64,000 bases of DNA from Spirochaetota bacterium (GCA_017302015.1 JAFLEE010000017.1:11846-75845); one strand, 5' to 3'. Positions 15,717 through 24,094 are shown, numbered from the stretch's first letter. The notes: a model not told the origin generated them from the sequence alone. Numbers and translations: made by a program.

Positions 15717-17449
15717 GCGGCGCGATGGACGAAGCCAAGGTCGGCGTCTACGTCTGCCATTGCGGCGGGAACATCAGCGATGTGGTGGACGTGAAGGCGG
15801 TGGCCGCCGAACTGGGCAAGCATCCCCAGGTGGCGATCTCCAAGGAGTTCGCCTTCATGTGCTCCGACGCCGGGCAGAAGCTCGTCATCGAGGACATCAA
15901 GAGCGGCAAGATCAACCGGGTGGTGGTGGCGGCCTGCAGCCCCGCGCTCCATGAACTCACGTTCCGCAAGGCCCTCCAGAGGGCCGACTTGAACCCCTAC
16001 CTCTACGAGCACGTGAACATCCGGGAGCAGGTGAGTTGGGTGCACAAGGGCGACCACGATGCGGCCACGCGAAAGGCGACGAGCCTCACCCGGGCCGGCG
16101 TGGAGAAGATCCTGCGCCAGGACCGCCTGGAATCCATCCATGTCGGCGCCGCCAAGCGGGTGCTCATCGTCGGCGGGGGCCCCGCCGGGCTCAAGGCCGC
16201 CCTCGATTCGGCCGCCCGGGGCCTCAAGGTCACCCTGGTGGAAAAATCCGGCCGCCTCGGCGGCCACCTCCACGAGTTCGACACCGTCTACCCCGGGGGC
16301 CAATCGGCCTCGGAGCTCCTCGGAAAACTCCTGTCGGCGGTGTCGGCGAATCCGGCCATCACCGTCGTGCTGGGGGCCGAGGTCAAGACGTGGGACGGGT
16401 TCGTGGGCAATTTCAAGGCCGTCCTCTCCACCGGCGATGCGGTGAACGCGGGGGCGGTCATCATGGCCACCGGGTACCGCCATACGGCCCCGAGCGCCGG
16501 AGAATACCGATTCGGGAAGGACGACCGGGTCATCACGCTTCCCGCGCTCATCGAGCAGATGAAAGCGGCGCCGCGCGGGCCACTGACCCGGGGCGGTCGG
16601 GCCGTGCGATCGGTGGCCTTCATCCACTGCGTGGGCAGCCGGCAGATCGAGGGCGTCCATGCGCCGCAGGAGGACGGGAAGGTCAATGATTATTGCAGCC
16701 GGGTTTGCTGCACCGCGGCCCTCCACACGATCAACGCCCTCAAGGAGCGCCAGAGCGACCTCGCGATCTACGATCTCTACCGAGATATCCGCACCTACGG
16801 GCGCGGGCACGAGGCGATCTACGAGCAGGCCTCGAAAAACGGCGTGCTCTTTTTCCGGTTCACGGAGGAGGCCCAGCCCGAGATCCGCGAAAGCAGCGTG
16901 GTGGTGAAGGATGTGCTCACCTGGAACCAGGAGGTCGAACTTCCCGCCGACCTCGTGGTGCTGGTCACCGGGGTCAAGCCCGGCGAGGTGGCGGAACTCA
17001 CCGCGATGATGAAACTCCCCACGGGGAGCGACCGCTTCCTGCAGGAGGCCCACCCCAAACTGCGCCCCGTGGAGGTCGCCAATAACGGCTTCTTCCTGGC
17101 CGGCGCCTGCCAGGCGCCCATGGACCTCGTGGAGAGCGCGGCGGCCGCGGGGGCCGCGGCCTCGAAGGTGGCGGCCGTGCTCTCGAAGGATTTCATCACC
17201 CTCGACCCCTACGTGGCCCGGGTGGACGCAGAGAAGTGCACCGGGTGCGAGGCGTGCCTGCCCGAATGCGCCTATACGGGCGCCCTCTTCATGAACGGTT
17301 CGAAGAAGGCCGAGGTGAACGCGGCGCTGTGCAAGGGCTGCGGCGCCTGCGTGGCGGTGTGCGAACCGCGCGCCCTGGACCTCGCGGGTTGGTCCCTGGA
17401 CCAGATGGAAGCGATGGTGGACGCGATGGCGTCGGAGGTGGCCCCGTGA
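15713..17449 (+). CDS. hdrA: Second HdrA-like flavoprotein (QmoB-like without MvhD domain)
   Basis: A 578-residue HdrA paralogue. Domains in order: the N-terminal HdrA domain with CHCGGNI (C15/C17) and AACSPALHE; the FAD domain with GGGPAG near residue 150; the conserved YCSRVCC; and a C-terminal two-cluster ferredoxin with CTGCEACLPEC (C509-C519) and CKGCGACVAVC (C540-C550). QmoB of sulfate reducers joins such an HdrA to MvhD; here MvhD is its own gene two positions upstream. The start codon is coupled to the preceding gene by ATGA and the stop overlaps the GTG of the next gene. It is probably the central electron-distributing subunit of the complex. Confidence 0.92.
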   Translation: MSGAMDEAKVGVYVCHCGGNISDVVDVKAVAAELGKHPQVAISKEFAFMCSDAGQKLVIEDIKSGKINRVVVAACSPALHELTFRKALQRADLNPYLYEHVNIREQVSWVHKGDHDAATRKATSLTRAGVEKILRQDRLESIHVGAAKRVLIVGGGPAGLKAALDSAARGLKVTLVEKSGRLGGHLHEFDTVYPGGQSASELLGKLLSAVSANPAITVVLGAEVKTWDGFVGNFKAVLSTGDAVNAGAVIMATGYRHTAPSAGEYRFGKDDRVITLPALIEQMKAAPRGPLTRGGRAVRSVAFIHCVGSRQIEGVHAPQEDGKVNDYCSRVCCTAALHTINALKERQSDLAIYDLYRDIRTYGRGHEAIYEQASKNGVLFFRFTEEAQPEIRESSVVVKDVLTWNQEVELPADLVVLVTGVKPGEVAELTAMMKLPTGSDRFLQEAHPKLRPVEVANNGFFLAGACQAPMDLVESAAAAGAAASKVAAVLSKDFITLDPYVARVDAEKCTGCEACLPECAYTGALFMNGSKKAEVNAALCKGCGACVAVCEPRALDLAGWSLDQMEAMVDAMASEVAP

Positions 17450-17721
17450 GTCTCAGCGAATCGACGAAGGCGAAATTGAAGATCGCCAAGGAACGCCACG
17501 GCGTCTCCCCGGAGCTCCTGGCCCGGGTCAAGGAAACCAACCGGATCCACCGGGCGATCCTCGAGGCCGTCGCGACGGAGGCCAAGAGCGTGCCCGACAT
17601 CGCCGCGGCGACGTCGCTACCCAGCGAGGTGGTGTTCTGGAACGTGAACGCCCTGCGCAAATACAACAAGCTCGTCGACGTGAAGAAATCGGGCGATTTC
17701 TGGCTCTACCAGAAGAAGTGA
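17446..17721 (+). CDS. Small winged-helix-like protein in the Hdr/Qmo-like operon
   Basis: A 91-residue basic, helical protein whose second half (AATSLPSEVVFWNVNALRKYNKLVDVKKSGDFWLYQKK, read as separate motifs) resembles a winged helix: a recognition-type helix, then a short beta hairpin. The start is GTG overlapping the stop of the second HdrA gene (GTGA). The next gene begins six bases after its stop. The tight packing argues that it is a subunit or assembly factor of the complex, or an operon-specific regulator. No catalytic motif or cysteine is seen. Confidence 0.7.
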   Translation: MSLSESTKAKLKIAKERHGVSPELLARVKETNRIHRAILEAVATEAKSVPDIAAATSLPSEVVFWNVNALRKYNKLVDVKKSGDFWLYQKK

Positions 17722-17727
17722 GGCGCC

Positions 17728-18873
17728 ATGGCCATCCAAATCGAACCCAATGTGCTCAAAGACCTGAAGGCCTACGGCGCGGGCGACGTGAGCGCCTGCT
17801 TCCATTGCGGCAATTGCACGGCCGTTTGCCCCTTGTCCGAAAACGGGGGATCGTTCCCGAGGCGTATGATCCGCTTGGGGCAGATCGGCGCGAAGCGGGA
17901 ACTCTTGGCTTCGGCGGAACCCTGGTTGTGCTACGGCTGCGGCGAGTGCGCCCAGACCTGCCCGCGGGAGGCGGAACCGGCGGAATACATGGCCAGCCTC
18001 CGGCGCTACCAGATCGCGCACCTCGATCCCACGGGCTTGGGGCGCCTGTGGTTCAAGGTCCCCGCGTTCGCCCTGATCCTGAGCCTCGCGCTCCTGGGCG
18101 TCCTCGGCGCGTTCCTCCTCACCGTGAAGGGGAGTCGCCTCTTTCCCCAGTGGCTCTTCGGGAATACCGTGGCCTATGAAACGATCCATACCGTCGGCAT
18201 GGTGGTGGGGGGAGTCCTCCTCGCGCTCCTCCTCGGGAGCTTCGCGACGCTTGTGCGGAAATCGGGCCTCGTGCCCCTCCTCAAGGGCCGAAATCTCCTG
18301 GGCGCTTTGGCCTGGCTCGGGGGCGAACTCGTGACCATGAAGCGACACGGCGAGTGCGAGGCCCAATCGGCCATCCCCGTTCCCCGCCGGAAGAATCCCC
18401 GCGTGGTGCATTGGGCCATCATGTGGGGCTTCATCGCCCTGGGCGTCGCCACGGCCCTGGATTTCCTCTTCATCTACTTCATGGGCTGGACGATCGTGTG
18501 GCCGGCGCGGGTCCTCGGCACGGTCGGGGGGCTCGTGATGCTGCTGGGCGTCAGCGGGGCGATCCTGCGCCGCCTCACCGACCCGAAGGCGGGCACCCGG
18601 CGCACACGATTCGCCGATGCCTGGGTCCTCTTCTTTCTTTGGGTGCTGGCCGTCACCGGATTCTGGCTCGAGATCGTCGTCACCTTGCGTACGAGCGGTC
18701 TCGTGCATGATTGGGTGCTCGTCATCCACGCGGCCATGGCCATGGAACTCGTGCTCCTCTTCGGCATGACCAAGATGGCCCACGTCCTCTACCGGCCCTT
18801 CATGCTGCTGAAGCACCGCCTGGAGCAGACCGCACCGATGGCCGAGACCGCCGCCTCCCCGTCCGTCCCCTGA
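17728..18873 (+). CDS. QmoC-like membrane subunit (HdrC iron-sulfur domain fused to HdrE-type heme b domain)
   Basis: A 381-residue fusion. The N-terminal HdrC domain has two [4Fe-4S] motifs, CFHCGNCTAVCP (C24-C34) and CYGCGECAQTCP (C68-C78). About six transmembrane helices follow (near 105-125, 145-170, 230-255, 265-285, 305-325 and 335-365), with His residues placed to ligate heme b as in the NarI/HdrE/QmoC membrane domain. It should connect the cytoplasmic flavoproteins to the menaquinone or ubiquinone pool. It lies six bases after the small winged-helix gene. No HdrB (CCG-domain) gene accompanies it, so a heterodisulfide reductase role is unlikely and a Qmo-type quinone role is favoured. 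Confidence 0.9.
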   Translation: MAIQIEPNVLKDLKAYGAGDVSACFHCGNCTAVCPLSENGGSFPRRMIRLGQIGAKRELLASAEPWLCYGCGECAQTCPREAEPAEYMASLRRYQIAHLDPTGLGRLWFKVPAFALILSLALLGVLGAFLLTVKGSRLFPQWLFGNTVAYETIHTVGMVVGGVLLALLLGSFATLVRKSGLVPLLKGRNLLGALAWLGGELVTMKRHGECEAQSAIPVPRRKNPRVVHWAIMWGFIALGVATALDFLFIYFMGWTIVWPARVLGTVGGLVMLLGVSGAILRRLTDPKAGTRRTRFADAWVLFFLWVLAVTGFWLEIVVTLRTSGLVHDWVLVIHAAMAMELVLLFGMTKMAHVLYRPFMLLKHRLEQTAPMAETAASPSVP

Positions 18874-18920
18874 TCGCCCCTCCCATCGTTCCCCCAACCC
18901 GAAAACAAAAGGAGCCCGCC

Positions 18921-19463
18921 ATGACCCTCGAAGAAAAAGTCGCCGCCCTCGAATCCCAGGTCGAACAACTCAAGAATAACGCGCCGGAGGACAAATTGTC
19001 CATGGTCGTCTTCACGGGAGATCTCGACCACCTCCTCGCCGCCCTCGTCATCGCCACCGGGAGTTCCGCGATGTTCGAGAAGACCCAACTCTTCTTCACC
19101 TTCTGGGCCACCGCGGCGCTGCGCGATCCCAAGAAGGCCGCCCCGCCGAAGAACCTCATCTCCCGCATGTTCGGGATGATGCTGCCCAAGGGGACCCCGG
19201 CCCTGAAATTGGGGCAAATGAACATGGGGGGGATGGGCACGGCCATGATGAAGGGCCTCATGAAGAAGAAGAACATCCTCTCCCTCGAGGCGCTGCTTAA
19301 GCGCGCCGCCGATGCGGGGGTCCAGATCTCCGTGTGCGAGATGAGCATGGACCTCATGGGCATGACGAAGGAGGAGATGATCGACTATCCCGGGCTCAAG
19401 CTCGCCGGGGTCGCTTCGTTCCTCCAGGACGCAGGCACGAGCAAGACGACCCTCTTCATTTGA
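18921..19463 (+). CDS. DsrE2-family sulfurtransferase-like protein
   Basis: A 180-residue protein of the DsrE/DsrF/DrsH superfamily. It has an N-terminal coiled coil (LEEKVAALESQVEQLKNN), then MVVFTGDLDHLLAALVIATG, and the DsrE2 hallmark ISVCEMSMDLMGM with a conserved Cys at C139. DsrE2 proteins are often encoded beside TusA and rhodanese genes and accept or hold persulfide sulfur. The start is set by GGAG at 18911 and the coiled coil. It follows the QmoC-like gene by 47 bases and closes the sulfur/redox operon that began with the ArsR repressor and TusA. Confidence 0.85.
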   Translation: MTLEEKVAALESQVEQLKNNAPEDKLSMVVFTGDLDHLLAALVIATGSSAMFEKTQLFFTFWATAALRDPKKAAPPKNLISRMFGMMLPKGTPALKLGQMNMGGMGTAMMKGLMKKKNILSLEALLKRAADAGVQISVCEMSMDLMGMTKEEMIDYPGLKLAGVASFLQDAGTSKTTLFI

Positions 19464-19610
19464 GGCCTCTCCACGAACCCTTCGACGGGGGGGGAGCCGT
19501 CGCGCATCGAAGGGGGCGCTGCCGGGCCCCTTTCCCGCCCCAACGGGGGTTCGGCCCAACGCCCTTCGGCGCGCGAAGCCGCGCGCCTCATCGAGACGGG
19601 GTTCGCGCGG

Positions 19611-20225
19611 ATGCTCTCCGCCTTTTCCGCGACGCAGGAGCGGATCGAACGCATGGCCGTCGGGGTGGGCGCCGCGGCGTGCGGCGCGGAAGGCGCGGAG
19701 GCGGTCCTCCGGGATCTCGAGCGACAAGCGCGGGAGGGCCGGCGCTTCATCGACGAGAATGTCCAGTTGTCGCGGGAGGCCATGGAGGTTCTCGCCGGCA
19801 TGGAGAAGGCCCTGGGGATCCTCCAGGACCTCGCGAAGAACACCACCGTGCTCGCGCTCAACGCCTCCATCGAGGCCGCCCGCGCGGGGGCCCACGGGGT
19901 GGGCTTCAAGGTCGTCGCCCGGGAGATCAAGGCCATCGCCGACCACGCGAAAGGGGGGGCGGCGCGCATCGAAGCCGCAGTGAAGACGGCCACGAAGCAG
20001 GTGGCCGACGCGAACCTGAGGTCGCAATCCGCCCGCCGGTCTTTCGTCGGCATCCAAGAGGGTTCCGAGCGCGCCGTGGGCGCCATGGAGGACCTCCGCG
20101 CCAAGGTCGAGGCGGAAAAAAAGAATGCCATCGCGCTCATCCTCGACCTGACGGATCTGGAGGAGTCGAACCGCGAACTCGGCGACATCGTCGCCAGCGG
20201 CGTGGATGCCGCCCGCGTCCCTTAG
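19611..20225 (+). CDS. Orphan soluble chemoreceptor-like signalling protein
   Basis: A 204-residue cytoplasmic, nearly all-helical protein. Its centre (residues about 80-120, KNTTVLALNASIEAARAGAHGVGFKVVAREIKAIADHA, read as motifs) closely matches the methyl-accepting protein hairpin tip that contacts CheA/CheW. There is no transmembrane segment, PAS, HAMP or other sensor domain, and the helical arms are far shorter than in ordinary receptors. No che genes are in the window. It lies 147 bases after dsrE2 on the same strand. It could report the redox/sulfur state to a chemosensory array, or act in a different coiled-coil assembly. The start could be further upstream, but no better codon is visible. 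Confidence 0.72.
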   Translation: MLSAFSATQERIERMAVGVGAAACGAEGAEAVLRDLERQAREGRRFIDENVQLSREAMEVLAGMEKALGILQDLAKNTTVLALNASIEAARAGAHGVGFKVVAREIKAIADHAKGGAARIEAAVKTATKQVADANLRSQSARRSFVGIQEGSERAVGAMEDLRAKVEAEKKNAIALILDLTDLEESNRELGDIVASGVDAARVP

Positions 20226-20286
20226 AAATCGGGGCTCCCGCGTCTTGGCCCGCTCGTCCCGCCATGCCAAGATGGGGCCACGGCCC

Positions 20287-20991
20287 ATGAACTCCGCCCT
20301 CCTCCCGGTCCCGAAAATCGAAGACGATTTCTACGATTGGCACGCCCGCCACGCGGAAAAATGCGTTCGGGTGGCCGAGCGGAAGGACTGGCAACTCGTC
20401 TGCCTCGGCGACTCCATCACCCATATGTTCGAACTGGCCGAGCAGGGCGGGCCCCGGGGGAAGCGGATTTGGGACGCCCGCTTGGCGCCCCGCCGCGCCC
20501 TCAACCTCGGCTTCGGCTGGGACCGCATCCAGAACGTGCTCTGGCGCCTGGACCATGGCGAATGGGAAGGGCTCTCGCCGAAGCTCGCCATGGTGCTCAT
20601 CGGCACCAATAACCTGACCGGCACCGATCGGGCTCGGGCCAATACCCCGGGGGAAATCGCGGAGGGCATCCTCGCCATCGGCGAAAAGATCCGGGGCCTC
20701 AGCCCATCGACGGAGGTCCTCGTCCTGGGGATTTTTCCGCGCGACACGCCGGGAAGCGCCCTGCGGAAATCCATCCTCGAAACGAACGCCCTGCTGGCCG
20801 CCCGTGTTCCCGAGCGTTCGGGCTTCCACTACCTCGACCTCGCCGACGCGTTCCTGGAGGCGGACGGTACGATCCCCCCGCGACTACTGAACGACGGAAC
20901 CCACCCCACCGAAGCGGGCTATCGGGCCTGGGCGGAGCATTTGGAGCCTTATTGGGGGCGTTTCGGGATCGCGGGCGAGGGGGTCGGATGA
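20287..20991 (+). CDS. SGNH/GDSL hydrolase
   Basis: A 234-residue cytoplasmic esterase-like protein. It has block I GDSIT (catalytic Ser), block II NLGFGWDRIQNVLWRL, block III IGTNN and block V DGTHPTEAGY with the catalytic Asp-His pair. The pattern with GWDRIQN resembles the platelet-activating-factor acetylhydrolase gamma-subunit group. The start at 20287 is chosen because the sequence before it is not protein-like. No signal peptide is seen, unlike the exported SGNH proteins later in the window. Its stop overlaps the ATG of the diguanylate cyclase (ATGA), so the two are cotranscribed. The natural ester is unknown. Confidence 0.88.
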   Translation: MNSALLPVPKIEDDFYDWHARHAEKCVRVAERKDWQLVCLGDSITHMFELAEQGGPRGKRIWDARLAPRRALNLGFGWDRIQNVLWRLDHGEWEGLSPKLAMVLIGTNNLTGTDRARANTPGEIAEGILAIGEKIRGLSPSTEVLVLGIFPRDTPGSALRKSILETNALLAARVPERSGFHYLDLADAFLEADGTIPPRLLNDGTHPTEAGYRAWAEHLEPYWGRFGIAGEGVG

Positions 20992-21917
20992 ATCGGCGCG
21001 GGGGCGGTTCTCTTAAGGAGCTCTCAGGTTGGCTCTCGGGGCGCTCCCTCCCACTGCTCTATCTCCTCTTCTGCCTGTCGGTCCTCCTCATCGGTGAAAT
21101 CGACTTGCTCACCGGCGACGAGGTGGTCCTCTCGGCGCTCTACCTGCTCCCCGTGGCCGTGATGGCCTGGCTCCTGGGCGGCAAGCACGCCTTTGCGGCG
21201 AGCTTGGCGAGCATCGCGGCGATGTTCCTCGTGGATGTGCGCATGGAGCACACGGGGTTCCATGCCTCCCAGGCGATCAATGCGGGCATCCGCCTCACGA
21301 TCTTTTTTTTCGTCAGTTTCCTGGTGGCGCGCGTGCGGACCCAACATCTCCAGCTGCGCGACCTCGCGGTGCGCGACGCCCTCACCGGCCTCGCGAACCT
21401 GCGGGGCGCCCTGCAGGCTTTGGATCTGGAGTACGACCGCTCCCGGCGCAGCGGCCGCCCACTCACCGCGATCTCCCTGGACGCCGACCGCTTCAAGGAA
21501 GTCAACGACACCCGGGGCCACGCCGCCGGCGACGAGGTGCTTCGGCGCATCGGGAAGGCCCTCGCGGCGACCTTGCGGCGCACCGATACGGCCGCCCGCA
21601 TGGGGGGGGACGAGTTCCTGGTGCTGCTCCCCGAGACCGACGCCCGGTCCGCGGGAGTCTTCGCCGAGAAAATGCGCGGTCGCCTCCTCGCCTCGATGAA
21701 GGAAGGGGGGTTCCCGGTGACCTTCAGCATCGGCGGGACGACCTTCCTCCGCCCGCCGGGATCCATCGACGAGATCCTCAAGACCGTCGACCGCGCGATG
21801 TACCGGGTCAAGCGGGGCGGGCGCAACGGAGTCCGCATGGAACGATTTCCCGCGCCGAGTGCTCCCGGCCGTCCACGCCGTTCCCCCGCGGGGAAACGGA
21901 GGGCGGCCCATCGCTGA
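20988..21917 (+). CDS. Membrane-bound GGDEF diguanylate cyclase
   Basis: A 309-residue protein. Four transmembrane helices in the first 120 residues form a small membrane sensor, followed by a GGDEF domain (about 130-285) that makes cyclic di-GMP from two GTP. The catalytic GGDEF (206-210) is intact, the substrate-binding DALTGLANLR and DADRFKEVND are present, and the product-inhibition I-site RRTD (197-200) sits exactly five residues upstream, so feedback inhibition is expected. The C-terminal tail is basic and probably disordered. The start overlaps the SGNH hydrolase stop by four bases. Confidence 0.94.
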   Translation: MNRRGGGSLKELSGWLSGRSLPLLYLLFCLSVLLIGEIDLLTGDEVVLSALYLLPVAVMAWLLGGKHAFAASLASIAAMFLVDVRMEHTGFHASQAINAGIRLTIFFFVSFLVARVRTQHLQLRDLAVRDALTGLANLRGALQALDLEYDRSRRSGRPLTAISLDADRFKEVNDTRGHAAGDEVLRRIGKALAATLRRTDTAARMGGDEFLVLLPETDARSAGVFAEKMRGRLLASMKEGGFPVTFSIGGTTFLRPPGSIDEILKTVDRAMYRVKRGGRNGVRMERFPAPSAPGRPRRSPAGKRRAAHR

Positions 21918-21929
21918 GGCGGGCCGCCG

Positions 21930-22700
21930 CTAGCGCTTCACCACCCGACCCGAACCCGTGCCGACCACGCTTAGGGTCGGGTTCCCGGAATAATAGACCG
22001 AACCGCTACCGAGGAGGGAGGCCTTGAGCGACCGGGACAAATCGACGGTCGCGTTTCCCGAGCCGACGAGGGAAAGGTCCCCATCCCCCGAGGTAAGTCC
22101 CCCCGCCTCGAGGTTGCCGGACCCGGTGAGCGTGGCGCGGAGGGTGTTCGCCCTTCCGGAGAGGGTGAGGGTGCCCGAGCCCGAGAGGTCCCCCGTGACC
22201 GTGGTCGCGGAAAAGCCGCTGGCCAGGAGGTTTCCGGAACCGGTGAGAGAAGCCGACACGGCGGACCCGCCGCCCCGGGAGGTGAGGCTCCCGGACCCGG
22301 CGAGGATCAGGCAGAGTTCGTTCGAGGCGATGCCCGTGAGGTCCAGGTTCCCGGAGCCGGTGAGCGTCGCAATGGTCAATTTTTTCATGGTGACGGTGGC
22401 CCGCATGGGGAGGGTCGACGCCAGGGAGGATCCCGTTCGGGTCCGGATCACCAGCGTGCCACTCACCACGGTGGTTTCGATGTAGCCCAGGAGGTTCTCC
22501 TCCATTTCCAGGGTGCAGGAATCTTCCGGCCCCACCTGGACCGTGACTTCCATGGCCCCCGCGTTCTCCAGGGCGGTCATGCCGGAGACGCTGCGGACCT
22601 CCCGGACCACGTTTCCGTTCCCGGCCACGGGACCGAAGGGGAAATAGCAGGCGGTGAGGGACAGGAGGGGGATCAAGCAGCCGAGCAGCTGGCGTAACAT
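21930..22700 (-). CDS. DUF2807 (GIN-domain) lipoprotein
   Basis: A 256-residue lipoprotein with lipobox LTAC. The mature part is a right-handed beta-helix-like DUF2807 domain: GNGNVVREVRSVSGMTALEN, then at least seven short strands built around GSGN/GSGS (LTGSGNL, LAGSGSL, LTGSGNL, LSGSGTL, LTGSGNL, LVGSGNA, LLGSGSV). Such proteins occur widely in Gram-negative envelopes and have no established function. The start at 22700 is chosen for the signal peptide and GGAG upstream. The preceding in-frame residues are not signal-like. It converges on the diguanylate cyclase gene. Confidence 0.85.
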   Translation of the reverse strand: MLRQLLGCLIPLLSLTACYFPFGPVAGNGNVVREVRSVSGMTALENAGAMEVTVQVGPEDSCTLEMEENLLGYIETTVVSGTLVIRTRTGSSLASTLPMRATVTMKKLTIATLTGSGNLDLTGIASNELCLILAGSGSLTSRGGGSAVSASLTGSGNLLASGFSATTVTGDLSGSGTLTLSGRANTLRATLTGSGNLEAGGLTSGDGDLSLVGSGNATVDLSRSLKASLLGSGSVYYSGNPTLSVVGTGSGRVVKR

Positions 22701-22919
22701 GGGGCACTCCATGGAGGGATTCCCCTCCATGCACTGGAACACCGGGGGCCGGGAAATGTGTCACCGGTCCGGGTGCATGGGCACCATGGCCCCCTTTCCG
22801 GTCCTCGGCCGTCCGGCTAGGGCCTTGTGGAAGTGTGCACCGGTCCTGGCGGGTTTTCATGGAACGATTGAGGGCGCCCCCGGCCCCATCACCGAAACGG
22901 CGCTTTAGGGGAGGCTCAC

Positions 22920-23864
22920 GTGCTGGTGACCGCGTACTGTCTTTCCCATGGCCATTGGACGGTCATTCCCCACCACCTCGAGGAGAATTTCAAGGACATG
23001 GCGGACTGCGGCTTCCACGCCGTGGCCCTCTCGTTCAGCGAGAGCGAGATGGCCTATTCGAGGCGGGCCTTCGAGATCCAGGTCGCCTTGGCGAGAAAAT
23101 GCGGCCTCCGGGTGTTCGTCATCCCCAGCCGACTCGGTGGACGGTTCGCCGGTTCTCCCCTCGCGCCGGGCCTCTGGATCTCCGCCCACCCCGAGGCCCA
23201 GGTCCCCGGCCACGTCGGCTTCGCCGGGCCCCTCGCCTGCGTGGAGAACGGGGGTTTCCGCGCTTGGATCCGCGAGTTCATGGGCACGCTGCTGCGCGAT
23301 TATCCTTTGGACGGGATCATCTGGGATGAGCCCAAATACGAGAACTTGGTCTCCACGCACCCCGACACGGTGGCGAAGTACGGGCCACATCCCACTCCCG
23401 AACAGATGGAAGACGGGTTCGTCGATTTCCTCTCCGATCTCACGGCCCATTGCCTCTCGATCCGACCCGGTTTGACGATCACCCTGTTCAACCAGAAGAC
23501 CTCGTCGCCGCGGTTCACCCGGGCCAGCGCTGCCGTGCCGGGGATCCGCTACGCTGGCTATGACGGGAACCTCTGCCGGCAAAGCTTCTTCCACGAAGAG
23601 CCCCGGTGGGCCAAGTACCGCCTCGAATCGGTCTGGGAGAGGACGGTCGAGGAATGCGCCGACGCCAAACGCGGGACCTTCGCCCTGGTGGAGAACATGC
23701 TCATGCCGCGGGTGGCGATCCCGGAATACCGCGCCAACCTCGAGGCCTACCTGAAGGAATACCATCCCGACCATCTCGCCCTCTATTATTACGCCCACAA
23801 TAACGAGGATCCCGAGGCCGTCCATCAAGTGACCCGAGATTTGATGAAGAAATACTTGCCGTAG
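22920..23864 (+). CDS. Glycosidase-like TIM-barrel protein
   Basis: A 314-residue cytoplasmic protein of no family I can name. It has the alternating strand/helix pattern of a TIM barrel and motifs typical of glycosidase relatives: HLEENFKDMADCGFHAVAL, ALARKCGLRVFVIPSR, and DGIIWDEPKYE, where Asp/Glu end a strand as catalytic residues do in such folds. The end (HLALYYYAHNNEDPEAV) fits a substrate-cleft strand. The start is GTG with GGGGAGG upstream, and no upstream ATG makes sense. A terminator-like hairpin lies downstream at 23987. Neighbours give no clear substrate. Confidence 0.7.
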   Translation: MLVTAYCLSHGHWTVIPHHLEENFKDMADCGFHAVALSFSESEMAYSRRAFEIQVALARKCGLRVFVIPSRLGGRFAGSPLAPGLWISAHPEAQVPGHVGFAGPLACVENGGFRAWIREFMGTLLRDYPLDGIIWDEPKYENLVSTHPDTVAKYGPHPTPEQMEDGFVDFLSDLTAHCLSIRPGLTITLFNQKTSSPRFTRASAAVPGIRYAGYDGNLCRQSFFHEEPRWAKYRLESVWERTVEECADAKRGTFALVENMLMPRVAIPEYRANLEAYLKEYHPDHLALYYYAHNNEDPEAVHQVTRDLMKKYLP

Positions 23865-23986
23865 TCGCCCAGGCGGCGATGTCGCCGTCCCGCAATCTTC
23901 CCGGAATCTCCCCCCGGGCCATGGGTCCAAAATAGGGTTCCCGGTCGCTATTCCCGATCTTGGGAGGGCGATTCCATGCCAGTTCG

Positions 23987-24006
23987 GCCTCCTTATGGAG
24001 GCTTTT
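23987..24006 (+). terminator. Rho-independent terminator
   Basis: A six-base stem GCCTCC/GGAGGC with loop TTAT is followed directly by TTTT. It lies about 120 bases after the glycosidase-like gene and before the sigma factor operon, and would separate the two transcripts. Confidence 0.6.
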
Positions 24007-24028
24007 CCAAGCAGAATCTTCTATTTAT

Positions 24029-24058
24029 TTGCCGTCTTCGGCGGGCGAAAAGGATAAT
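24029..24058 (+). promoter_or_regulatory. Candidate promoter of the sigma/anti-sigma/caspase unit
   Basis: TTGCCG (24029-24034) and GATAAT (24053-24058) are separated by 18 bases and resemble a housekeeping -35/-10 pair. They sit between the terminator hairpin and the ECF sigma gene start at 24095. The match is partial and an ECF-type autoregulated promoter might overlap it. Confidence 0.35.
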
Positions 24059-24094
24059 ACCCCGGTGACAGATTCCAAGGGGGGCGGTGTTCCA

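Noticed and set aside
15311-17053. Minus-strand open frame opposite the two hdrA genes
   Set aside because: Antisense shadow of well-conserved HdrA coding sequence.
14415-18873. Heterodisulfide reductase (HdrABC) of methanogen type
   Set aside because: No HdrB with CCG domains is encoded, and the HdrC domain is fused to a heme b membrane domain as in QmoC.
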